Source of the DNA: a virus
Length of the DNA stretch: 40,567 bases
Reading direction: 5' to 3' (one strand)
IMG/VR virus record: IMGVR_UViG_3300007735_000722
Coordinates: 1-40,567 of that record
In this document: positions 6,701-15,110 of the stretch, piece after piece
Numbering within the stretch: position 1 is the stretch's first letter
Layout: each line of letters opens with the position of its first letter
Position numbers and translations under genes: made by a program
The notes under the pieces: model-generated
Seen by the model: only the letters and a program-made list of their open reading frames with translations
Told to the model about the DNA's origin: nothing
Database searches by the model: none

Positions 6701-8053
6701 TTCACTCATTTTTGGACTGACGAAAGTTTCTTGTGTCCTATCCGTCAACGCCAGCCTTTCTGTGGTTGGCAACTGATTCCTTGGCGTGATGGTCGGGCCT
6801 TGGCTGACCAGCTCACCCTGCAAGCCGCGAGTGTCGGGGATAATGGCCGAGCGGTTAATGCCTTGGGATTCGGTTGAGAAAATGTTTTGCCTTGGGGCTG
6901 GCTGATCCAGCTCAAGGCTTTGTTGCATTTCGGTGGTTACACCTCTGCGTTGCACCTCTCCCGTGTCGTCCATGGTTCCACGCACATTTCCACGCACGCC
7001 CGACTGCGGAAGCTCTGGCGTCCTTTGGACAACCGGGTTGGGTCCGCGTCTGCCTTGCAGAAGGTTGGTTTCGTCCACCGGCGGTGTGCGGAAGGTGGGT
7101 GCTTCCAATGTGGTTTTGTCTACGGCACGCCTACCCATAACATCTACGATAGTTCGCTGCGCCCGCTGGAAATCCTGCATCGGCATTCCTTCGGGTGAGC
7201 CTTTTTTCATCTGGTTAAGAATGGAAAGAAGATCGTCGGTATCTTTAAGGCTGCCTTTGCCGTCCATGACCCTCTGGAACAATCCGCGTGCCTCGTCCCG
7301 CGTGTAATTGGCCACCCTTGTGTTGGCCCCGTATCCGGCAAACAAAGTGTTTAAAAGTGCGCCCGTGGCGACTGAGGCGGGGGTGATTTCCTGGCCAGTA
7401 ACGGCACGGAAGGCGGTGTCCACGCCAGCTCCGATGACGGCGGCTGGAGCAAGCAGTCTTGCCCCCTGCTGGACGGCGGCTTTTCCACCCTCGGCTTTAG
7501 CAATCGTTCCAAGCGCCGTGGCGGTTCTGGCGACAGCGGGCGTGGCTGATCCGGCAATTCCGGCAACTTGCCCACCAGCGGCATAGCCTGGAGCCAGTTC
7601 TGCTGCTTCGGTTAATCCTGGCGCAAAGGTCTCAATTCCTTTCTTGGCCAAGGCATCCACGCCCACTTGCGCGGCGGCGGCACCCGTAAGACCAATAAGG
7701 GCTTTGGGTACCGCTGGGATAGGAAGCGCACTGGCGGCGCGACCAACCAATGTGGCGGCGGTTCCAGATAGTCCTCCACGAATAGCGCCTTCGGCAACGG
7801 CCTTGGCCTTGGTTTCTAGGTCAGGCTGAACAGCGTTGGCCACAAAGGCGTCAACTTCCTTGGCCTGTTCCTCGGTAAACTCGCCACGGTAGGAAGCCTC
7901 ACGCTTTACGTCATCAGCCCAATTCAGCGCAATGCGGCGTTGTTCTGGATAGGAAAGTTTTTGGAACTCCGGCAGCGAGCTTACCTCGCTCCAAGAGGGG
8001 ACTTCGGCTACCGGCTCGTCCTGCTCTGTTACTTCAGCTTTGAGCGTAGCCAT
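3767..8053 (-). CDS. Giant internal virion / DNA-ejection protein (1428 aa)
   Basis: The largest product of the genome, in the position of podovirus core proteins (T7 gp16-like analogue by location, not by recognisable sequence). Residues about 20-70 carry a conserved-looking motif (LPEFQKLSYPEQRRIALNWA). Residues about 85-235 are Ala/Gly-rich and hydrophobic, suggesting membrane association. Residues about 455-540 form a charged helical segment with distinctly AT-rich codons. Residues 900-1428 are helical with aromatic patches. It begins 24 nt inside the upstream gene (8029) without a clear Shine-Dalgarno. It probably helps move DNA through the envelope at infection. No catalytic motif is obvious. 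Confidence 0.7.
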   Translation of the reverse strand: MATLKAEVTEQDEPVAEVPSWSEVSSLPEFQKLSYPEQRRIALNWADDVKREASYRGEFTEEQAKEVDAFVANAVQPDLETKAKAVAEGAIRGGLSGTAATLVGRAASALPIPAVPKALIGLTGAAAAQVGVDALAKKGIETFAPGLTEAAELAPGYAAGGQVAGIAGSATPAVARTATALGTIAKAEGGKAAVQQGARLLAPAAVIGAGVDTAFRAVTGQEITPASVATGALLNTLFAGYGANTRVANYTRDEARGLFQRVMDGKGSLKDTDDLLSILNQMKKGSPEGMPMQDFQRAQRTIVDVMGRRAVDKTTLEAPTFRTPPVDETNLLQGRRGPNPVVQRTPELPQSGVRGNVRGTMDDTGEVQRRGVTTEMQQSLELDQPAPRQNIFSTESQGINRSAIIPDTRGLQGELVSQGPTITPRNQLPTTERLALTDRTQETFVSPKMSEGTIQPSTGADKIKELYNKFDFAEENLTERDVANELRNILDAEDVKGTKSLRNALDKYENAIEQDRDIYGKRSGEPEVYGEKLISELGKFAASQKSSIPRPFGKKGEAGFVDARLATKPAEFAKRYLTTKGDLPKQMFDLMEGRGSQTQAMLKQVDFTLRDLATEARKINGKPQLTPEQTAGLDAFMLGRGDVSVLPESLQPIAVQMRRQLDNLSEGLIQSGIFENDKAEMVRGRKGEYLTRSYEKFDNPKFTVDLLKKRDPVAYAKAEKFVRDEIKAANPNATEAEVTGRIKELVEEGRDTPIESVMRASSIGKDLGVTKARKSIPPEIRFLMGEYTDPVINYARSAGKMIHLYQTQRMLTQLKDYGLANGFFFEKPTGNATRMIAAEGSETRSPLNGLYAEPELVKALESFDPVVRGNTVFELFSMANAAVKWGKTVGSVQAQFRNPFANVLIEIRNGNFAFTGRGEALRSIWGEWGMPKMDTPEARAYLKRATQLGVYDNSVYQEFIRMLKDAQRYEGDAIRFAERISGKVGNAAQRAGRGLVNFGNTTYRAGDNFFKLMGWESETNMLMKARGLSRQEAEVIAAERVKNTRPTYSRVPKAIKLLRLQPFIGNFISWPSEMIRGSYWSLRYAAEDIAGKGNTPLTRFYGFQRLLGTIVAGATAIGVARLGMYAAGFNERKVNALRRFVPQYQKNATLMPTGSEDGEIGYVDISYTDPYEIIRGPAQAVMAGKDLDDSFFGATKEFLEAYVGPSILLNSVVSAYYGKTPQGREIRNPQDTRLDQTLDTLSYVLRQNEPATASQLRRVFYALTDRPDATVSRYGRVYNPSEELSALLGIRPQSVNISKALEGKASRFNTQMSDVSRLFTEEYGAVGTVERERIVAASQKMNERRRNLFDEANQDYHAAMMLGLSRSEAISAMRAGGISEANALAISKNKYTDYQISKDLRQTMKDTLTPDELRKREAIARELRIRER

Positions 8054-8700
8054 GTCGATGCTGCGCCCGTCTGGGTCGCCGGGGTTGGTTCTGCTCCTTC
8101 GGGTTCCGAGCCTAGCGGGATGCCGTAAGTTTCACTTTCGGTCTGAATTTTTCCACGCTCTTCATCAATCGCTTTTTGGTTCGGTCCACCAAAAGAAAGC
8201 GGTCCAAGACGAACGGGCGTCTTGCTTTGTTCTTCTTGTATCTTTCGTTGTGATGCGGCAATTCTGGCTAACGCATTTTTTTCGTCTGCATCGGCTTTAA
8301 GCATTTCTACCTGTGCCTTCTTCTCGGCGCGGGTCATGGCAAATGTGCTAAGTCTTTTGGCTAGGTCTGGGTTGGATTGGGCGAGCTTTCTGATATTGTA
8401 ATTTTCACCGCCGATATTGACATCAAGATCAGGGTATTCGGCCTCAAACCTTTTCTGTTCAAGATTTCTGGCTACTAACTCATCACGCATATTTTGTGCC
8501 GCCAGCTTTCTTGACTGCTCTGCTTCAAGTGCAGCTCTCGCCGCCGCCACGCTGGCCTGTCTTTCACCGGTCAGGCTTCCAAATAATCCACGAACGGTTC
8601 CGCGAAGCGGATCAGTTGGGTCTTCTGTGACCATGGAGGCGCGCTGGTCGATATTCTTTTGCCTAATGCTTTCCACCAAATCTTCGTCCATTTCGGCCAT
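8029..8700 (-). CDS. Ejection-module protein, coiled-coil (223 aa)
   Basis: Charged, Ala/Glu/Lys-rich protein with long predicted coiled coils at about 50-100 and 125-165 (AAARAALEAEQSRKLAAQNM; TRAEKKAQVEMLKADADEKN). The C-terminus is Pro/Ser/Thr-rich. An AAAGGA Shine-Dalgarno lies about 9 nt before ATG 8700. It sits between two large presumed internal virion proteins, so it probably belongs to the ejection apparatus. No enzymatic motif was seen and no family recognised. Confidence 0.6.
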   Translation of the reverse strand: MAEMDEDLVESIRQKNIDQRASMVTEDPTDPLRGTVRGLFGSLTGERQASVAAARAALEAEQSRKLAAQNMRDELVARNLEQKRFEAEYPDLDVNIGGENYNIRKLAQSNPDLAKRLSTFAMTRAEKKAQVEMLKADADEKNALARIAASQRKIQEEQSKTPVRLGPLSFGGPNQKAIDEERGKIQTESETYGIPLGSEPEGAEPTPATQTGAASTWLRSKLK

Positions 8701-8703
8701 AAA

Positions 8704-10587
8704 TTAAAATCCTTTCGGAAAGAGCGAGCCAAAGATGCTTCCAAAACCACCAGCAATAGAGGCAAAGTTTTGTGCTGGGCTACGATAAGAACCAGCAATC
8801 GCCCCGACCTGACTCCCGTACATGGACGCCTGGGCGTTCTGCATGGTGTTGTAGATCGACGCTGCCGTCTGCGCCCCCTCAAACCCAGCGTTGGGGTTGA
8901 CAAACTGATAGGGCTGAACCTGGTTGGCTACATTGGAAAACCCGCCGGTGGCCGCATTGTTGGCGTTGATATAGTTAAGGAAATTGGCGTTCTGGTTGGC
9001 AACCCGCTGGTTGGCTAGGTTGTAGGGACTGACGCCACCGGCGATAAACTCATTGGCCGCTCCAAGGCGGGAAAGGTTGAGGGCTTGGGTTAGCGAGGTG
9101 TTTCTGGCCGCCGCATCTCCACGGCTTTGTCCGGAGCCAAGGAAGGAAGCTGCCGCGCCATAGCGGGCCATTTTCCTTTGCTCACCGGCAAGGCCGGTCT
9201 GCATGGCTTCCTCGACTGCCGGGCCAACCCCAAAAATGTTGCCTCGCGCCGTTTGGGCTGCCCGCACGCCCTGTTCAACATTGCGGCGGACTTCCTGGTC
9301 CATGGTGGAACCAAGCCGTAGCTGGTTGACAGCCTCGTCCTCCAAGGCTCCACGCAGCTCCTCAGTGCGGGGATCAGTGGTGGCGCCGAGCGGCTGAGTG
9401 GCAAGGTCTCGGAACTGGCCGGAAATTCCACGGGCAGAATCAAGCATGGCAGGGTCAATGGTGCGAATCTGATCCAGCGCCCGTTCTTCGGGAAGCCGAA
9501 GCGTCTCGCGGAAAGAGGAAATGGTGTCAGCCCCGATGTCGCCTGGATTGTCAAAAATGGACTTGGCCGAGGTGATGTCGGAGGTCACATCGGAAATATC
9601 CTTGGAAAGCCTGTCGATGGTGGCCTGGGTTGACTTTAACCTTGGGTCGCCTGGAGCCAGTGTGGCTTTGAAGGAGTTGGCTTGGTCAAGCTGGCTGCGT
9701 AAATCCACCAGCGCCTCGTTTCCAAGGTTATAAACGCTTTGGGCCTGGTTGCGCCTAGCGTTGATAAGGTCGGAACGAATCTGGTCGTCGGTGACTTGGC
9801 TGTTGAGTTTGCCAAGCAAGGTGCTTTGCCCAAAGATGCGGTCGCCGGAAAGCCCGGCCAAACCTGCATCCACTCGGCCAACCCTGGCGTCAGGTGCCCC
9901 ACGGCGATTAACCACATCGGTCACGCCAAGGCGGTTAAGTGATTCGGAAAGGTAGGGGACGGCCTCGTTGGTGTCGGCGGTCAGGCGGCGTAGCGTGTCC
10001 TGCTCGGTAAGCAGGCGATTTAATTCCGCCTTTTTATCAACCTTAATTGGAGTAAAACCGTCCTTGTCCAAACCCTTGGATCGAAGATCCTGCACGCGGA
10101 CTGTTTCAATCTGCTTGAGGACAGAATTGATGGCCGTCTCGGCGTCCCCGATATTTCTGACCACCTGCTTGGCGTTGGGTCCAAGATCCTCGGAATCATA
10201 GTCGCGCACCTGCATGGCCAGCCTGCGGATGGTTTCGCGGTCGGTCTTGTTGATGTTTTCAACGCCAAGATCGCGCACTTTCGCGGTAATGGTGTTAAAG
10301 GCGTTGACAGCATCGACAAAATTATTGGCTTCCTTAAACTCCAGCTTGGGTTGCTCAAAATTATATTTGTCGGTGGCTGCGGAAAGATTGACGTTGCCCT
10401 TTTTATCGGTGAACGATTCCGGCTTGAGTTTGTAAATTTCAGAAATGACTGCTTTTTGTGCGGAAGGTTCGTCAAACTTCTGCTTGGTTCCATTGCCGGT
10501 GATAAACCTGTCTAAGTTTCCAAGACCTAGCTGGGTATATTTATCCCGAAGCTCGGCAACCGTTAAAGGAGTGGGCTTGGTTGCCAT
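8704..10587 (-). CDS. Internal virion protein (627 aa, helical and Asn/Ala-rich)
   Basis: Residues 1-400 are dominated by coiled-coil heptads and short acidic repeats (RSQLDQANSFKATLAPGDPR, then STQATIDRLSKDISDVTSDI). Residues about 430-627 are Gly/Ala/Asn-rich with repeated AGG, QNAN and NAATGGFSN runs and end in FGSIFGSLFPKGF, a hydrophobic, possibly membrane-active tail. The start ATG shares one base with the TGA of the upstream gene. Position between tail nozzle and giant core protein points to an ejected core protein. No enzyme motif is visible. Confidence 0.6.
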   Translation of the reverse strand: MATKPTPLTVAELRDKYTQLGLGNLDRFITGNGTKQKFDEPSAQKAVISEIYKLKPESFTDKKGNVNLSAATDKYNFEQPKLEFKEANNFVDAVNAFNTITAKVRDLGVENINKTDRETIRRLAMQVRDYDSEDLGPNAKQVVRNIGDAETAINSVLKQIETVRVQDLRSKGLDKDGFTPIKVDKKAELNRLLTEQDTLRRLTADTNEAVPYLSESLNRLGVTDVVNRRGAPDARVGRVDAGLAGLSGDRIFGQSTLLGKLNSQVTDDQIRSDLINARRNQAQSVYNLGNEALVDLRSQLDQANSFKATLAPGDPRLKSTQATIDRLSKDISDVTSDITSAKSIFDNPGDIGADTISSFRETLRLPEERALDQIRTIDPAMLDSARGISGQFRDLATQPLGATTDPRTEELRGALEDEAVNQLRLGSTMDQEVRRNVEQGVRAAQTARGNIFGVGPAVEEAMQTGLAGEQRKMARYGAAASFLGSGQSRGDAAARNTSLTQALNLSRLGAANEFIAGGVSPYNLANQRVANQNANFLNYINANNAATGGFSNVANQVQPYQFVNPNAGFEGAQTAASIYNTMQNAQASMYGSQVGAIAGSYRSPAQNFASIAGGFGSIFGSLFPKGF

Positions 10588-11048
10588 CAGATTACTCCAG
10601 TGCGCGGAATGTTTTGAAGGTAGTTAATCGGAGGAAGCCCAGCATTGGCCTGCACGTCCGAGGGCACCGACCCCATCGGGGAGGAACCGTAAAGACGGGC
10701 AAAGGCAGCCGTGTTCTGGTCGCCAAGCCCACGGTTAAGCGAGAAAGCGGCAGGCGACATTTCAAACTGCCTCCGCATGGCTTCCAGTGTACGTTGGGGT
10801 CCAAGCTCGCGCTCGGTTTGTAGGCTGGCCTCGGCAAGCCTGCGGGTGTCCAAAGCCTGCAATTCTGACTCAAGCTGACGCTGGCGTGGCTGGTAGCGTT
10901 CCCGAAGCCGTGTTTCAAGTGCGGCTAAATCGGGCTGCTTTTGGATATAGGTCTCAAGGCTTGACCTGTAAAAGAGGTCGTTTGCCTTGGCCGCCTTCAT
11001 AGGATCGGGCGGGGGAGGGGGGGCAGGGATGGAAGGACCGCCGCCCAT
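10587..11048 (-). CDS. Proline-rich N-terminus ejection-module protein (153 aa)
   Basis: Starts at ATG 11048 with MGGGPSIPAPPPPPDPMKAA, a glycine/proline-rich opening common in small podovirus virion proteins of this block. A long basic/acidic helix follows (residues 35-100). Longer upstream starts would run through the GNAT-like gene in another frame and are not credible. It is the first of four consecutive ejection-module genes read toward 2850. Function inferred from position. Confidence 0.6.
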   Translation of the reverse strand: MGGGPSIPAPPPPPDPMKAAKANDLFYRSSLETYIQKQPDLAALETRLRERYQPRQRQLESELQALDTRRLAEASLQTERELGPQRTLEAMRRQFEMSPAAFSLNRGLGDQNTAAFARLYGSSPMGSVPSDVQANAGLPPINYLQNIPRTGVI

Positions 11049-11050
11049 GT

Positions 11051-11473
11051 TTAAGCCAGAGCCTTTCTCATAAAATGATCGTAGTCGTAAGCCTTTCGTT
11101 TGCCGTTGCGGTTGAAATTGATCGTCCTGCGCCGACCAAATCTGTCCATAAATATGACCAGCAGGCACTTAAGGTAGTCGCTTGAACGACAGCCATTACC
11201 AAATGAACTACTAGCAGACCCCCAAGACTCGGCAAGTCCACACACGGTTAGATCCACAAAAACGTCATCCCCGGACTCTTCGTGGATATAATGGGAAGGT
11301 TCTGTCCCGCTTGGCACACACCTTGCCAATGTCACACCGACAATCTCATCGGAATCCTTTTTTCGAACCACCCCCATCAAACCCTTGCGTTGAAACCAGC
11401 CAACCCATCCGCGAAAGTTAGGCCACATGGACTCAGGAACCCCGCTTTTCTCCAGGTACTCCACCGCCGTCAT
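11051..11473 (-). CDS. GNAT-like internal virion protein (140 aa)
   Basis: Starts at ATG 11473, overlapping the stop of the nozzle gene as ATGA. The C-terminal pattern FMDRFGRRRTINFNRNGKRKAYDYDHFMRKAL, read in parts as GRRRTINFNRNGKRKAYDYD, resembles the acyltransferase-like proteins found next to tail nozzle genes in podoviruses. Whether it binds acetyl-CoA is unclear: no clean Q/R-x-x-G-x-G/A motif is seen. Likely a virion or assembly protein keeping a degenerate GNAT fold. Confidence 0.5.
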   Translation of the reverse strand: MTAVEYLEKSGVPESMWPNFRGWVGWFQRKGLMGVVRKKDSDEIVGVTLARCVPSGTEPSHYIHEESGDDVFVDLTVCGLAESWGSASSSFGNGCRSSDYLKCLLVIFMDRFGRRRTINFNRNGKRKAYDYDHFMRKALA

Positions 11474-13323
11474 ACGGTTTTTTCCACTTGAATGGTATCA
11501 GGGTTGGCGGCTGCTGAAATTTGACGAACCGCAAACTGGCCAGCCTCGCAAGTAATGGAAATGTTGAGCGTTCTCCATTTGTCGTATTTGCGAAGGTCGC
11601 TCGCAAGTTTTCGGTTGGTGGAAAGCGGAAGCACGGCTGGAAGTACAAAGGGAAGCGTGAGGGATGCAGAGGATACGTTTAGGTTGGGTTCGCTTGAAAC
11701 ATCGCCAGTGTCGGTTTCGCGCTGAATGGAAACATCCACATCGGTTGCAAAGGATCGGTCAAAAATGATTTCGTAATGGCTTCCGTGCTTAAATCCAAAT
11801 GGGTCTCCAAAATTCATATCACGGGTGCGAATTGAGCTTGTGTAGTCTGATCCGCCATCCTGGTAATCCGTAGCCAGCAGGCTTGTGACTGGCTTGTATC
11901 CGTTATACTGCGTAATAATGCCGGTATATCCTTTGGCCATAAGACGCTTTCCAAGGCTGGCAAAATTGGTCTGACAAAACTGCAACACGTCTGGGGTCCA
12001 GGTTCCCTCAAAGGCGTTTAGGATTGTGTTATAGACAAGGATGGTGTCGTTGAAATCGTTTGAACCAGTAGGAAATGCCACTAAGTAGCGATTATCGTGA
12101 AATATGGCCGTTGAGTTGCCGATTGAAGGAGGGTTGATATTGGCAATCACGTCTTTGACAATTTCAGAAATGGGCAATCCAACGGTGGTAAAATCGTCCG
12201 CAGCGGACCTTTTGACCGTCCTAATGCCATCGGTAGAAAGAAAGAAAATGTCTGAATTGACCTGTACGGCTGTGCGCTCTGCCGCACAACCCACCGTGGT
12301 TGAGATGATCTCGACCACCCAATCGGAAGCCGAGGTCATGTCAGGTGGGATCGTAACCTGGAAAATCTTTGATTTCTTAAAAACAATCAGACGGTTGGCA
12401 TAAAAGGGTACAATCGCTGTGATTTCATCGCCGTCATCCCCGCCAACAATGATGGAATTGGCATCGTCCCATACCGAGGCATCCAGAATATCTGAGGCAT
12501 AGATGGTGTTTCTGTTCTGGCCAGAGCCAACTCCGATGAGCCTGTTCCCAACCACGGCAAGAAGGCGCATGGCGGTTGGGGGTGGTGATACCCTTGCGGT
12601 TGCGGTGGCTCCGCTTCCGTCACCGCTGATGACTACGGATGGGGATGAGGAATATCCGGCTCCGCCATCTGACACCGTGACTCCAGTTACCGCACCCCCA
12701 GCCACGCTGGTTTGGGCAATCGTCGGGTAGGTTCCACCAAGCTGGGGTCCGCCCACGCTGGCAGTGGCCGTTGTATAGCCAGTTCCGCCACTTGTCACCG
12801 TTATGGATCTTAGCTTTCCACCCTGTCTTTTGGCTGTGTTTCCATCCCAAACATAAAGCGGGCTGCTCCCATCAACCAAATAAAGAAGGTTGTTAAACTG
12901 AGCCATGTTGACCGAGTTGGACGCAGCATTGTCAAAGCTGTTGGCCCATTTCCTTGTTTCCAAACCCCATGTTGAGGTTGCCGAAGACCATGAAAGTGTC
13001 GCTGGCTGGGTAGTGGCAATGCCGCTGGTTTCTATGGTGTGCAATCTTCCATTGGCCACGGAAACAAGCTGCTCAAGGTTATAGGTGTCAAAGTAGAAAA
13101 GCCCGCCCACCGAAGATGTGCTGCTGGTGGCCGTGGTGTTGAAATTTGCGAACCCGTAGCGAGTCTCAATTTGCCCCTTGGGCGACAGCGTCATGTTCTC
13201 CATGCGAGCCACCTGGTTTTCGGCCAAGGTATCGCTCTGGAGTCCGCTGGCCTGACCGCCCGTAAAATTACGGATTCCGTCAAAGGCCAGCAAATCGTCG
13301 AGGTTTGGGTTATAGTACGGCAC
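11470..13323 (-). CDS. Tail nozzle-like protein with inserted GxGY repeat domain
   Basis: A 617-aa product read directly after the adaptor gene, as nozzle (gp10/gp12-like) genes are. The opening (DGIRNFTGGQASGLQSDTLA, then NQVARMENMTLSPKGQ) and repeated strand-turn units (FNNLLYLVDGSSPLYVWDG; GNRLIGVGS) suit the beta-propeller nozzle fold. Residues about 169-247 (nt 12583-12819) hold two copies of an ITVTSGGTGYT / VTVSDGGAGYS unit ending in SGDGSGATATA, a surface beta-repeat inserted in the propeller. GTG start at 13323 with GGAGG 7 nt upstream. Confidence 0.7.
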   Translation of the reverse strand: MPYYNPNLDDLLAFDGIRNFTGGQASGLQSDTLAENQVARMENMTLSPKGQIETRYGFANFNTTATSSTSSVGGLFYFDTYNLEQLVSVANGRLHTIETSGIATTQPATLSWSSATSTWGLETRKWANSFDNAASNSVNMAQFNNLLYLVDGSSPLYVWDGNTAKRQGGKLRSITVTSGGTGYTTATASVGGPQLGGTYPTIAQTSVAGGAVTGVTVSDGGAGYSSSPSVVISGDGSGATATARVSPPPTAMRLLAVVGNRLIGVGSGQNRNTIYASDILDASVWDDANSIIVGGDDGDEITAIVPFYANRLIVFKKSKIFQVTIPPDMTSASDWVVEIISTTVGCAAERTAVQVNSDIFFLSTDGIRTVKRSAADDFTTVGLPISEIVKDVIANINPPSIGNSTAIFHDNRYLVAFPTGSNDFNDTILVYNTILNAFEGTWTPDVLQFCQTNFASLGKRLMAKGYTGIITQYNGYKPVTSLLATDYQDGGSDYTSSIRTRDMNFGDPFGFKHGSHYEIIFDRSFATDVDVSIQRETDTGDVSSEPNLNVSSASLTLPFVLPAVLPLSTNRKLASDLRKYDKWRTLNISITCEAGQFAVRQISAAANPDTIQVEKTV

Positions 13324-13334
13324 CGTAAACCTCC

Positions 13335-14030
13335 CTACTCAATTTCGCTGCGGTAAAGCTCCCCCTGGGCGCTTGGCGTAATTTGCTTAATACTTCCAAC
13401 CTGGCTCAGTTCATAGCTGGCCATGGCGGCAAGGTCGGCATTGGCTGTCTGAACAACACTGGCAGCCTTCTCATACTGGCGCTCACGTTGCAGTGCATCG
13501 GCATGGGTGAGGTCAAGAATGACCTGGTGGCAATGGGGGAGGCGAAGTTCGTCTTCCAGCGCATTGTTGGATGGAGGGAAATCAACAACGTAGTTATTGC
13601 GGGTAAGGCATTTTAGCTTTTCGACAACCTTGAGGCTGGTGGTGCCGGATGTTTCCAGCATGGGATAAAGGTCAAGCTCTGCCGTACCTCCGGTGTTTCT
13701 TCCTTTAAAATAAAAGCTGTTTGGAGTTCCCTTGCGGTCGGCGTCAAGCAGGTCGGCGTCCTGAGAAATAATGGTGGGTAAATCCAGCGCCATCAGTTCC
13801 TCATCCCCATAGGCCACGGCCAGCGGGGTCTCTACATTGGAGCCAAGGGTTACGGTGCGGGTGGAACTTGAGACTGAGTAGGTCGAATGTGTCACCGTCT
13901 CCCTCCATGGGGCAAAGTTCCACACACGACGGTAGTTAAGAGATGCCGACTTCTTTAAGAATGTTGCGGTGTCAGAATCGGTTTTACCGATCTTTTCACC
14001 GGCAAAGGTGGCAATTTCAGACAGGGTCAT
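13335..14030 (-). CDS. Head-tail adaptor (T7 gp4-like)
   Basis: A 231-aa protein opening MTLSEIATFAGEKIGKTDSD and followed by SLNYRRVWNFAPWRETV, a pattern typical of gp4/gp11-like adaptor or stabiliser proteins that close the portal and receive the nozzle. Residues 150-231 contain helices with an HADALQRERQYEKAASV stretch, the usual amphipathic helix of these adaptors. GGAG lies 7 nt before ATG 14030. It overlaps the 88-aa gene upstream by 14 nt. Confidence 0.7.
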   Translation of the reverse strand: MTLSEIATFAGEKIGKTDSDTATFLKKSASLNYRRVWNFAPWRETVTHSTYSVSSSTRTVTLGSNVETPLAVAYGDEELMALDLPTIISQDADLLDADRKGTPNSFYFKGRNTGGTAELDLYPMLETSGTTSLKVVEKLKCLTRNNYVVDFPPSNNALEDELRLPHCHQVILDLTHADALQRERQYEKAASVVQTANADLAAMASYELSQVGSIKQITPSAQGELYRSEIE

Positions 14031-14283
14031 TGGATGGCTCCTCGGTTATGGGTGAAACGAAAACATCATTGATCGGATCATAGGTGTCACCGATCCCGGC
14101 ATACTTGCCTCGAAAGTTTGAATTATAGGAGGTCTGAACCCAGTTTCCACCAAGCAGCCGGTTGCAAAAGACGCGCCCGACCTGTTCCACCTCGTTGCCG
14201 TTCTCGTCTGCCGTATCCTTATTGGCCACGACGATGACCCGCAAAACGCGGTTTTCTTGGTCGATTTGGGCGAAGTGAGCCAT
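14017..14283 (-). CDS. Small phage protein, possible tail or virion component (88 aa)
   Basis: Begins MAHFAQIDQENRVLRVIVVA, followed by ETADENGNEV-like acidic segments and a NRLLGGNWVQTSYNSNFRGK motif. This pattern (F-A-x-I-D-x-x-N-x-V-x-x-V-I-V then GGxWxQTSYN) is common in small marine and freshwater phage proteins of unknown function encoded beside fibres. It lies between the glycine-rich fibre gene and the adaptor. No catalytic motif. Confidence 0.65.
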   Translation of the reverse strand: MAHFAQIDQENRVLRVIVVANKDTADENGNEVEQVGRVFCNRLLGGNWVQTSYNSNFRGKYAGIGDTYDPINDVFVSPITEEPSNDPV

Positions 14284-14285
14284 AA

Positions 14286-15110
14286 TTAGCTTAGGGGGTA
14301 TCTGATTATTACAATACCAGATCCTCCGTTTCCTCCATCAAGCCCACCCGTTCCACCCCCACCTCCACCTCCGCCAGTATTTGCTGAACCATTGGTTGCG
14401 GCAGCATTTGCTCCACCATTCCCACCACCACCTACTCCACCAGTTCCAAATGAGGATGACTGACTCCCGCCACCACCACCGCCTGAATATGTCACAGAAG
14501 ATCCAGACGTTGAGTAGGCATTTCCTGATCCAGCCGTATAATTTACATCCGAACTAATGTTAGGGCCAGCCGACCCCATCCCTCCACCACCAGCTCCAAG
14601 CCCAACAGCACTTCCAGTTCTATCGCCACCCTTGAAGCCCTGCGATGCCGTTCCGCCAGCCACAAATGACGTGGCTCCACCAGATGCCCCGCCTCCGCCT
14701 CCACCGCAACCACCGTTGCTACCTGCCGTGTTTGAAAGACCTCCTCCGCCGCCGCCAGTTCCGATTGAAATTGTTCCAAGGGAAGAGTTGTTTCCATTTC
14801 CACCAGATGCCGTATCCACCTTGGCTCCTCCGCCGCCAACCGTAATAGTGTAATTTCCAGCGGAAATTGAAACTGATGTTCCAAACGAAATCCCACCACC
14901 CCCTCCTCCACCGCCTCGTCTTGCGCCGCCAGCTCCTCCGCCTGCCACCACAAGGGCTTCAACGGTTCCGCCCTGATTTACAGTAAATGTTCCAAGACTT
15001 GTAAACGTGTGGATGCGAAAACCACCAACATCCGTTTCAGTTCCACCTGCGGCAACCACGCCGCGCCTGGCGCCAACAAACCCAAGATTTCTTAATCCAA
15101 GCGTGTTCAC
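14286..15110 (-). CDS. Glycine-rich tip or adhesin-like fibre protein (274 aa)
   Basis: Residues 1-60 end in GGFRIHTFTSLGTFTVNQGGTVEALVVAGGG, quoted here as a pattern: a short beta domain leading into a long tract in which glycine is about half of residues, with runs of four to eight Gly separated by Ala, Ser, Thr and Asn. The C-terminus is GSGIVIIRYPLS. Such poly-Gly tracts can pack as polyglycine-II bundles, as in T4-type gp38 adhesins. The GTG start (15110) overlaps the TGA of the upstream fibre as GTGA. Probably receptor binding. Confidence 0.65.
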   Translation of the reverse strand: MNTLGLRNLGFVGARRGVVAAGGTETDVGGFRIHTFTSLGTFTVNQGGTVEALVVAGGGAGGARRGGGGGGGGISFGTSVSISAGNYTITVGGGGAKVDTASGGNGNNSSLGTISIGTGGGGGGLSNTAGSNGGCGGGGGGASGGATSFVAGGTASQGFKGGDRTGSAVGLGAGGGGMGSAGPNISSDVNYTAGSGNAYSTSGSSVTYSGGGGGGSQSSSFGTGGVGGGGNGGANAAATNGSANTGGGGGGGGTGGLDGGNGGSGIVIIRYPLS

